Assembly (NCBI GenBank): GCA_019416265.1
Contig: DXXQ01000154.1
Location: 1-12,663 of the forward strand
Source: Clostridiales bacterium
GTDB taxonomy: Bacteria > Bacillota > Clostridia > Lachnospirales > Lachnospiraceae
Length of the DNA stretch: 12,663 nucleotides
Reading direction: 5' to 3'
Below, piece by piece: positions 7,105-12,663 of the stretch (position 1 is the first letter of the stretch; the number at the start of each line of letters is the position of its first letter). A program made the translations under genes and the position numbers. Under the pieces are notes generated by a model. The model did no database searches. It was not told where the DNA came from and saw only the letters and a list, made by a program, of their open reading frames with translations.

Positions 7105-8046
7105 TTATATAATTTTTATAATTGATTTCAAAAATTCTTCCATCGCTCTGCTGAAATACCGGCCTTTCTTCCAGTAAAAATAGACGTTTCTGGTACTTCC
7201 CTCTACAGGGAGCTTGTAATAGATCAGATGAGGATTATCCGGTACTCTGGAAATCAGCATATCGCCGATAAAGGAAATTCCCATGCCTGAACAGGTAATG
7301 TTGTAGGCAGTCAATTGCTGATCCAGCTCAAATACCACATGGGGCTGAAAATGATTTCTTCGGCAAATGGCAAGAGCCCTTTTCCCTGTATCGTTTTCCG
7401 GTTTAAGCATAATGAAGGGTTCTGTGCGAAAGGCCTTCAGCGGCACTGCCTTAATCCCCGGCGAAAGAAACTGATTATTTCTGATCTCGTCAATGGGAAT
7501 CTGATATTCCGTAAGAGTGTCGTTCACCGGGAAAGAGCGGGGAACAGCCAGGAGAAGGTGTTCTTCCTGAAAGACACAGTGATCGAAGACTGCTTCATCA
7601 AGAAGGCAGTTATCCACGGCAAAGTCCAGAGTGCCGTTCTGGAGAAGCTGCTCCAGGTTGGCAGTGCTTTCCTCAATGAGTTCGATTTTGATCAGGGGGT
7701 ATTTCCGGGCAAAATCGGCGATGAGACCGGGGAGCACCCATGAGGAAAAGAAATTGCTACCTCCTACGCTCAAGGTTCCGGTTTTCAGATTTCCCCAGTC
7801 ATTGATAAAGCCTTCGAACTCATTTTTTGCAGAAAGAATCTGTTCTACAGTCTGAATATAGCGTTCTCCGCATTGGGTAACGCTTAAGGGCTTGGTACTC
7901 CGGTCGAACAGCGGATAACCGATTCTTTTTTCGATCCGCTTGACAGTTGCGCTTAAAGAAGGCTGGGAAATAAATAGATTTGCGGCAGCCCTGGAAAAAC
8001 TTTTTTCCTTATATACCTCATAAACATATTCCATACCTTGAAACAT
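7105..8046 (-). CDS. LysR-type transcriptional regulator
   Basis: A 313-residue cytosolic DNA-binding regulator. The N-terminal winged helix-turn-helix covers about residues 1-60 with the family pattern SFSRAAANLFISQPSLSATVKRIEKRIG (17-44) and the following PLFDRSTKPLSVT wing. A linker helix leads to a periplasmic-binding-like effector domain (about 88-300) beginning LSVGGSNFF. Length is typical. GGAGGAG lies about 6 nt before the ATG. It is transcribed divergently from the aspartase gene with a 207-bp shared region, the classical LysR arrangement, so aspA and the malic enzyme are its most likely targets, with an intermediate such as aspartate, fumarate or malate as possible co-inducer (inference). 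The GH85 gene lies 114 bp downstream on the same strand and could be co-transcribed. The effector cannot be read from sequence. Confidence 0.93.
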   Translation of the reverse strand: MFQGMEYVYEVYKEKSFSRAAANLFISQPSLSATVKRIEKRIGYPLFDRSTKPLSVTQCGERYIQTVEQILSAKNEFEGFINDWGNLKTGTLSVGGSNFFSSWVLPGLIADFARKYPLIKIELIEESTANLEQLLQNGTLDFAVDNCLLDEAVFDHCVFQEEHLLLAVPRSFPVNDTLTEYQIPIDEIRNNQFLSPGIKAVPLKAFRTEPFIMLKPENDTGKRALAICRRNHFQPHVVFELDQQLTAYNITCSGMGISFIGDMLISRVPDNPHLIYYKLPVEGSTRNVYFYWKKGRYFSRAMEEFLKSIIKII

Positions 8047-8069
8047 AGGGACTCCTCCATAACTTTTAA

Positions 8070-8106
8070 ATTATACTATTTATATAAATATATGTATTTG
8101 ATTATA
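8070..8106 (-). promoter_or_regulatory. Candidate lysR promoter elements overlapping the aspA promoter
   Basis: Two perfect minus-strand TATAAT boxes are present, at 8070-8075 and 8101-8106. The first has only a weak AATACA at 17 nt and would give a leader of about 17 nt; the second overlaps the aspA -35 (8098-8103). Either way polymerase binding on the two strands would compete, which is typical of LysR-controlled divergent pairs. Which box is used cannot be decided here. Confidence 0.4.
8078..8089. promoter_or_regulatory. 12-bp perfect palindrome, candidate LysR operator
   Basis: ATTTATATAAAT is a perfect palindrome centred about 50 bp upstream of the predicted aspA transcription start, 8 bp before its -35. 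LysR proteins often bind T-N11-A dyads at this position. The region is AT-rich, so chance symmetry is possible. Confidence 0.35.
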
Positions 8107-8126
8107 TCATAAAGGACAGATATAAT
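8098..8126 (+). promoter_or_regulatory. Predicted sigma-A promoter of aspA
   Basis: TTGATT (8098-8103) and a perfect TATAAT (8121-8126) are separated by 17 nt, a near-consensus promoter. RNA would start near 8133, leaving a leader of about 120 nt with two possible hairpins before the aspA ATG at 8254. Confidence 0.7.
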
Positions 8127-8137
8127 AAAGGCGTTTT

Positions 8138-8214
8138 GAGGCTGCTGGCAGATGTACGATTCCAATCTGTCTCAGGCAGACCTCCCAGAGAAAGACCCGT
8201 CAAAGGTGCGGGTT
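8138..8214 (+). promoter_or_regulatory. Structured 5' leader of aspA, unassigned
   Basis: Two stems can form. The first has an outer helix GAGGCTG (8138-8144) with CAGACCTC (8177-8184, one bulged A) and an inner helix GGCAGAT (8147-8153) with ATCTGTC (8165-8171, one G-U) around an 11-nt loop. The second pairs GACCCG (8194-8199) with CGGGTT (8209-8214). No T-run follows either, so it is not a terminator. I do not recognise it as a known riboswitch class; it may be a regulatory or merely stabilising leader. Confidence 0.35.
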
Positions 8215-8253
8215 CACAGAGTATAAGCGGGAAAAAACAGGAGGGTTTTTACA

Positions 8254-9690
8254 ATGGAAGAAATGAAGAAAACAGATTTTCGTGTGGAGAAGGATTCCAT
8301 CGGAACAAAAGACGTTCCGGAGGACGTTTATTATGGGGTTCAGTCTTTAAGAGCAGCAGAGAATTTTCATATCACAGGTCTTAACATGCATCCGGAAATC
8401 ATCAACAGCCTTGCATATATCAAAAAGGCGGCAGCGATCACAAACTGCGAGGTAGGTATTCTGGAAAAGAAGAAAGCAAATGCCATTGTTCAGGCATGTG
8501 ATGAGATCGTAGAGGGAAAATTCCATGAGCATTTTATCGTAGACCCGATTCAGGGCGGTGCAGGAACCTCTCTGAATATGAATGCCAACGAAGTAATTGC
8601 AAACCGTGCAATTGAGATTCTCGGCGGACAGAAGGGCGATTACAGTATTATCAATCCCAACGACCATGTAAACTGCGGACAGTCCACAAATGACGTCATC
8701 CCCACAGCTGGAAAAATGACTTCTCTTCGTCTTCTGAAAAACCTGAAAAAAGAACTGCTTCATTTACATAAAGCATTATGTGCAAAAGCACAGGAATTTG
8801 ACCATGTTATTAAAATGGGACGTACCCAGATGCAGGATGCAGTGCCCATTCGTCTGGGACAGGAATTTAAGGCATATTCTGTTGCGATCATGCGCGATAT
8901 CCACAGAATGGATAAGGCAATGGACGAGATGCGCGCCCTGAACATGGGAGGTACAGCGATCGGAACAGGAATCAATGCAGACGAGGCATATCTGCAGAGA
9001 ATCGTTCCGAATCTTGTTGAAGTATCCGGTATGGATTTTGTGCAGGCATTTGACCTGATCGACTCCACACAGAACCTTGATCCATTTGTGGCAGTTTCCG
9101 GTGCGATCAAAGCCTGTGCAGTCACTCTGTCCAAGATTGCAAATGACCTTCGTCTGATGTCCTCCGGTCCGAGAGCTGGTTTCGGTGAGATCAATCTTCC
9201 GGCAAAACAGAATGGTTCCTCCATTATGCCGGGAAAAGTAAACCCTGTTATCCCGGAGGTTGTAAACCAGGTTGCCTTTAATATTATCGGAAACGATGTT
9301 ACCATTACAATGGCAGCAGAGGCAGGACAGCTTGAGCTGAATGCTTTTGAGCCCATCGTATTCTACTGTCTGTTCCAGTCCATCGATACTCTGGCATATG
9401 CTGTCCAGACATTTGTGGAAAACTGTGTGAAGGGAATTACAGCAAATGAAACCCGCTGTCGTTACCTTGTGGAAAACAGCGTGGGAATCATTACTGCAAT
9501 CTGTCCTCATGTAGGATACCAGAAAGCGGCAGATATTGCGAAGAAGGCGCTGAAAACAGGGGAGTCTGTCCGCAATCTGATCTTAAACGAGGGACTCTTA
9601 AAGGAAGAGGAACTGGATAATATCCTTGATCCGGTACATATGACAGAACCTGGTATCTCCGGAAAAGATTTACTTCTCAAAATGAAATAA
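8254..9690 (+). CDS. aspA: Aspartate ammonia-lyase (aspartase)
   Basis: A 478-residue cytosolic homotetrameric lyase of the fumarase/aspartase superfamily, converting L-aspartate reversibly to fumarate and ammonia. Family blocks appear in order: GTKDVPEDVYYG (17-28), GGAGTSLNMNANEV (101-114), NPNDHVNCGQSTND (134-147), MGRTQMQDAVP (188-198) and the signature GSSIMPGKVNPVIPEVVNQ (321-339) containing the catalytic serine loop. GRTQ with glutamine, VNPVIPEVVNQ and the IGNDVTITMAAEAGQ run match E. coli-type aspartase better than class II fumarase, which has GRTH and a different segment after VNP. Length matches the family. AGGAGG lies 9 nt before the ATG. The malic enzyme 108 bp downstream fits a route aspartate to fumarate to malate to pyruvate, and the divergent LysR is the likely regulator. 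Fumarase remains a minor alternative. Confidence 0.92.
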   Translation: MEEMKKTDFRVEKDSIGTKDVPEDVYYGVQSLRAAENFHITGLNMHPEIINSLAYIKKAAAITNCEVGILEKKKANAIVQACDEIVEGKFHEHFIVDPIQGGAGTSLNMNANEVIANRAIEILGGQKGDYSIINPNDHVNCGQSTNDVIPTAGKMTSLRLLKNLKKELLHLHKALCAKAQEFDHVIKMGRTQMQDAVPIRLGQEFKAYSVAIMRDIHRMDKAMDEMRALNMGGTAIGTGINADEAYLQRIVPNLVEVSGMDFVQAFDLIDSTQNLDPFVAVSGAIKACAVTLSKIANDLRLMSSGPRAGFGEINLPAKQNGSSIMPGKVNPVIPEVVNQVAFNIIGNDVTITMAAEAGQLELNAFEPIVFYCLFQSIDTLAYAVQTFVENCVKGITANETRCRYLVENSVGIITAICPHVGYQKAADIAKKALKTGESVRNLILNEGLLKEEELDNILDPVHMTEPGISGKDLLLKMK

Positions 9691-9706
9691 TTGTTGAGTC
9701 AGATAG

Positions 9707-9735
9707 ATGACAGGTGTAAAATAACAGGGTATACT
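9707..9735 (+). promoter_or_regulatory. Predicted internal promoter of the malic enzyme gene
   Basis: ATGACA (9707-9712, 5 of 6 matches) and TATACT (9730-9735, 5 of 6) are separated by exactly 17 nt in the aspA-malic enzyme gap. RNA would start near 9742, about 57 nt before the ATG. There is no terminator between the genes, so the malic enzyme may be made both from this promoter and by read-through from aspA. Confidence 0.55.
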
Positions 9736-9798
9736 GGAAAAGGGAGCACGAAAGAGTTCCCGGATATTAAAGCTTGAAATAAAACGGAGGAACGAAAT

Positions 9799-10971
9799 AT
9801 GGATTACGCAAAAGAATCTTTAAAAATGCATTACGATTTAAAAGGCAAGATCGAGGTTGTCTCAAGAGCAGCAGTAGATTCCAAGGAAGCGTTAAGCCTT
9901 GCCTATACACCAGGCGTTGCACAGCCTTGTCTGGAAATCCAGAAGGATGTAAATAAAAGCTATGATCTGACAAGACGCTGGAATACCGTGGCAGTTGTGA
10001 CAGACGGTACTGCAGTTCTCGGTCTGGGAGATATCGGACCGGAAGCCGGTATGCCTGTTATGGAGGGAAAATGTGTTCTGTTTAAAGAATTCGGCGATGT
10101 AGATGCGATTCCGTTATGTGTCCGCAGCAAGGATGTGGATGAAATTGTGAAAACAGTGCAGCTTCTGGCAGGAAGCTTCGGCGGTGTGAACCTGGAGGAT
10201 ATTTCTGCTCCAAGATGCTTTGAGATTGAGAAAAAACTGAAGGAATGCTGTGATATTCCGATTTTCCATGACGATCAGCACGGAACAGCCGTTATCACTC
10301 TTGCAGGTATCATCAATGCTCTGAAGATAGTCGGAAAGAAACTTGACGAAGTCAAGATCGTTACTTCAGGAGCAGGGGCAGCAGGAATTGCCATTATCCG
10401 TCTCCTGATGTCCATGGGACTGAAAAATGTCATTATGACAGATCGAAAAGGCGCGATCTACGAAGGCAGAGAAGGCTTAAATGAAATTAAAGAAGAGATG
10501 GCGAAGATTACAAACTTCAACAAAGAAAAAGGAACTCTGGAGGAAGTGATCAAAGGAGCAGACATCTTTATCGGTGTTTCCGCACCCGGAACCCTTACTG
10601 CAGATATGGTCCGCACAATGGCGAAGGATCCGATCATTTTCGCCTGCGCAAACCCGACACCGGAGATTTTCCCGGAAGAGGCAAAGGCAGCAGGTGCGGC
10701 AGTAATTTCAACAGGACGTTCTGATTATCCGAACCAGGTAAACAATGTCCTCTGCTTCCCGGGACTGTTCCGCGGTGTGCTTGATGTGCGCGCATCCGAT
10801 ATCAATGACGAGATGAAGGTTGCAGCAGCCTATGCAATCGCAGGACTGGTATCCGACGAAGAATTAAATCCTGAATATATCCTTCCGGCAGCATTTGATC
10901 CCCGTGTAAAAGATGCAGTGGCATCCGCTGTTGCAGAAGCGGCAAGAAAGACAGGAGTTGCCAGAATCTGA
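9799..10971 (+). CDS. Malic enzyme (malate dehydrogenase, oxaloacetate-decarboxylating)
   Basis: A 390-residue cytosolic short-form bacterial malic enzyme, converting L-malate to pyruvate and CO2 with reduction of NAD(P). The catalytic tyrosine lies in AYTPGVA (35-41) and the catalytic lysine in EGKCVLFKEFGDVDA (89-103, K91 or K96). The metal-binding acids are in NLEDISAPRCFEIE (131-144) and FHDDQHGTA (156-164). The Rossmann nucleotide motif GAGAAG is at 191-196, followed by an acidic D215 at the end of the second strand, which favours NAD over NADP but does not prove it. NPTPEIFPE (285-293) and TGRSDYPNQVNN (305-316) are further family marks. The start is well supported by GGAGG 8 nt upstream. 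Together with aspA it suggests aspartate is used as a source of pyruvate and reducing power, or the reverse for anaplerosis; fumarase is not in the window. Confidence 0.95.
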   Translation: MDYAKESLKMHYDLKGKIEVVSRAAVDSKEALSLAYTPGVAQPCLEIQKDVNKSYDLTRRWNTVAVVTDGTAVLGLGDIGPEAGMPVMEGKCVLFKEFGDVDAIPLCVRSKDVDEIVKTVQLLAGSFGGVNLEDISAPRCFEIEKKLKECCDIPIFHDDQHGTAVITLAGIINALKIVGKKLDEVKIVTSGAGAAGIAIIRLLMSMGLKNVIMTDRKGAIYEGREGLNEIKEEMAKITNFNKEKGTLEEVIKGADIFIGVSAPGTLTADMVRTMAKDPIIFACANPTPEIFPEEAKAAGAAVISTGRSDYPNQVNNVLCFPGLFRGVLDVRASDINDEMKVAAAYAIAGLVSDEELNPEYILPAAFDPRVKDAVASAVAEAARKTGVARI

Positions 10972-10987
10972 TATTTTGCAGAAATGA

Positions 10988-11019
10988 GGGACGTTATCGA
11001 GAGATAGCGTCTCTTTTTT
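10988..11019 (+). terminator. Intrinsic terminator after the malic enzyme gene
   Basis: An 11-bp stem with two G-U pairs (10988-10998 with 11003-11013), a GAGA tetraloop and six T (11014-11019) lie 16 nt after the stop codon, ending the aspA-malic enzyme unit. Confidence 0.88.
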
Positions 11020-11190
11020 GTTTATTATTTGTGGAAAAAAAGGGGAGATTCCACGGATAATCTGAAGGAAGGGAGTGGGAGGTCCAGAAAATGTGTAGAT
11101 GATTCATTCTTTTGTAGTAAAATGCTCCACGTTGTGTTAAGATGTCATCTATAAAAAAAGATCTATACAAAAGAAAGGAGTCTGAATAAT

Positions 11191-12555
11191 ATGGGGATTT
11201 CCGGTGAAACTGTGATGTATCATTTACTTTGGATGTTCTTGATTTATTCTTTTGTAGGCTGGGCTGTGGGAACTGCGGCTGCAGCTATGAGAAAAAAGAA
11301 ATTTATTGATGTTGGCTTTCTTTACGGACCCTGGTGTCCGTCATACGGACTGGGGGGAGCCGCCTTTGCCGTGCTGCTTCCGGAGCTTAAGAACAGTCTT
11401 TTCTTCCTGTTTCTGGGCGGTATGATTCTGGGATTTCTGGTGTCCTGGTTCACCGGATTTTTTCTGGAGAAGATTTTCCATAAAAAATGGTGGGATTATT
11501 CAAGAAAGAAATTTCAGTTTGGAGGCTATGTAAATCTTCCCTATACCGTAATCTGGGGCGGAGCAGCCGTTGTCTGTATTTATTTTGTCAATCCTGCCAT
11601 TGTACGGCTTGCTGATATTTTTCCGGGATGGACAGGAAGGATTATCCTTCTGGTGGTCTATGGAATTATGATTCTTGATTACATAGGTACAGTGACCGGC
11701 GTTTTGGCAGTTAATTCAAAAATCAAAAAAGCCTCTCTTGTGGGAAATGTTTCTGAAAACCTTCAGAAAACAGCAGACCAGATGGGAGAGGGACTTGTAG
11801 GATGGGTTCTGAAGCATCTGGGAAAAGCCTACCCGGAGCTGGAGGCCCGTAAGCTTCTTGAAGCACGGAGAGAAAAAGAACGGCAGTTGGAGGAGGAGAA
11901 GGAAAAAGCGGGAGTTTTTGCCGTGGGCTGCTCTTTCTATAAATTGATCTGCCTGTTCTTTATCGGAGCCTTCCTGGGAGATATTACAGAAACGATTTTC
12001 TGTCTGATCACAGTAGGAAGATTAATGAGCCGAAGCAGTGTCGTTTATGGTCCCTTCAGTATTGTCTGGGGGCTTGGCTGTGTACTTCTCACTGCAATTT
12101 TATACCAGTACAGAAACCGTAGTGACAGCTATATTTTTGTATTTGGCACCGTGTTAGGAGGCGCCTATGAATATATCTGCAGTGTGTTTACAGAGATTGT
12201 TTTCGGTACGATCTTTTGGGATTACAGTCATCTTCCCTTCAACCTCGGGGGAAGGATTAACCTGCTGTACTGCTTTTTCTGGGGAATTGCGGCGGTTGTG
12301 TGGATGAGGATGCTATATCCCCGTCTGTCTGCCCTGATTGAAAAAATCCCCAAGAAACCTGGAGTGATCCTGACCTGGATCATGATTGTGTTTATGACTG
12401 TAAATATGATTATATCCGGGCTTGCCATGAACCGCTATCACCAACGTCAGAGCGGAGAAAGTAAAGAAGAGACAAACCTCACCCGAATTCTTGACGAACG
12501 CTTCCCTGACGAGAGGATGGAGAGAATCTATCCCAATGCCAAGCAGGTCAAATAA
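11191..12555 (+). CDS. Duplicated CmpB-like (putative ABC-transporter type IV) membrane protein
   Basis: A 454-residue integral membrane protein with about ten hydrophobic segments and a charged central linker (about 180-245) rich in E, K and R that is likely helical. The two halves are copies of one domain of the ABC_trans_CmpB / putative ABC-transporter type IV family. The first half has FLYGPWCPSYGLGG (43-56), WWDYS (100-104) and FGGYVNLPYTVIWG (110-123); the second has VVYGPFSIVWGLG (284-296), FWDYS (342-346) and LGGRINLLYCFFWG (352-365). The C-terminal tail (about 415-454) is hydrophilic. Despite the family name, no ATPase or binding protein is adjacent, so transport is unproven. AGGAG lies 10 nt before the ATG. 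The gene stands alone between two terminators. I do not know its physiological role. Confidence 0.8.
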   Translation: MGISGETVMYHLLWMFLIYSFVGWAVGTAAAAMRKKKFIDVGFLYGPWCPSYGLGGAAFAVLLPELKNSLFFLFLGGMILGFLVSWFTGFFLEKIFHKKWWDYSRKKFQFGGYVNLPYTVIWGGAAVVCIYFVNPAIVRLADIFPGWTGRIILLVVYGIMILDYIGTVTGVLAVNSKIKKASLVGNVSENLQKTADQMGEGLVGWVLKHLGKAYPELEARKLLEARREKERQLEEEKEKAGVFAVGCSFYKLICLFFIGAFLGDITETIFCLITVGRLMSRSSVVYGPFSIVWGLGCVLLTAILYQYRNRSDSYIFVFGTVLGGAYEYICSVFTEIVFGTIFWDYSHLPFNLGGRINLLYCFFWGIAAVVWMRMLYPRLSALIEKIPKKPGVILTWIMIVFMTVNMIISGLAMNRYHQRQSGESKEETNLTRILDERFPDERMERIYPNAKQVK

Positions 12556-12584
12556 AAATTCTATATGTGGAACGGGATTGCTGC

Positions 12585-12620
12585 TGCTGTCCGGCATAAA
12601 GCCGGGCAGCAATTTTTTTT
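12585..12620 (+). terminator. Intrinsic terminator after the CmpB-like gene
   Basis: An 11-bp stem (12585-12595 with 12601-12611, one G-U pair) closes a 5-nt loop ATAAA and runs into eight T (12613-12620), 30 nt beyond the stop codon. The remaining bases to the window end show no feature I can support. Confidence 0.92.
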
Positions 12621-12663
12621 GTTTATCAGGAGACTGCTGGCTGCATGAGGGATATGACTGCCT

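Noticed and set aside
8194..8235. A GGTTC-containing stem in the aspA leader reminiscent of a tRNA T-arm.
   Set aside because: No acceptor, D or anticodon arms can be assembled around it, so it is not a tRNA.
8760..9510. Antisense open frames of 198 and 244 codons inside aspA.
   Set aside because: They lie opposite a strongly conserved enzyme, are rich in Cys, His and Ser as expected from reverse-complement codon bias, and lack family resemblance.
8254..9690. Class II fumarase as the identity of the lyase.
   Set aside because: GRTQ rather than GRTH, and the segment after GSSIMPGKVNP, match aspartase; fumarase is kept only as a minor alternative.
1..12663. CRISPR array, defence island, prophage or intact insertion sequence.
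   Set aside because: No regularly spaced repeats, cas genes, integrase, complete transposase or phage structural genes are visible; the only mobile-type signals are the Rpn-like tail and the 138-bp palindromic element.

Overview
The window looks like a chromosomal segment of an anaerobic, gut-type Bacillota, most likely a Lachnospiraceae (Blautia/Ruminococcus-like). This rests on the moderate GC content, strong AGGAGG ribosome binding sites, and the gene types: a GH85 endoglycosidase lipoprotein, an Rpn-type nuclease tail, a duplicated CmpB-type membrane protein, and an F420-ligase-family protein outside the known F420-using lineages. The species assignment is inference from protein style. 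No rRNA, tRNA, CRISPR array or intact insertion sequence was seen.

Layout. At 1-364 (+) is the C-terminal tail of an Rpn/PD-(D/E)XK transposase-like nuclease with in-frame 24-bp tandem repeats. At 570-1694 (-) is a PfkB-family sugar kinase with a promoter at 1799-1827 and a large hairpin (447-497) behind it. At 1864-2001 is a 138-bp element bounded by 16-bp inverted arms, one of which carries a 7-nt insert. It lies just upstream of a sulfatase remnant (2068-2652, +) that has lost the formylglycine-bearing N-terminal half. At 2880-4073 (+) is a CofE/F420-ligase-family protein with its own promoter, a long leader and a strong terminator. At 4186-6990 (-) is a 934-residue secreted lipoprotein of glycoside hydrolase family 85 with accessory carbohydrate-binding-like domains. 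At 7105-8046 (-) is a LysR-type regulator, divergent from aspartate ammonia-lyase (8254-9690, +), which is followed by a malic enzyme (9799-10971, +) and a terminator. At 11191-12555 (+) is a duplicated CmpB-like (putative ABC-transporter type IV) integral membrane protein with a terminator.

How the genes work together. The clearest module is lysR / aspA / malic enzyme: aspartate to fumarate plus ammonia, fumarate to malate by a fumarase not in this window, and malate to pyruvate plus CO2 plus reduced cofactor. The LysR protein is the obvious candidate regulator because the two promoters overlap. The GH85 enzyme, the sugar kinase and the sulfatase remnant suggest a host-glycan foraging lifestyle, but they are separate transcription units. 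The F420-ligase-like protein and the CmpB-like protein are stand-alone genes whose substrates cannot be read from the sequence.

No clearly new multi-gene system is visible. The best second-look items are the F420-ligase homologue without an evident F420 context, the palindromic repeat beside the broken sulfatase, the lipid-anchored GH85 enzyme, the structured aspA leader, and the internal duplication in the last gene.
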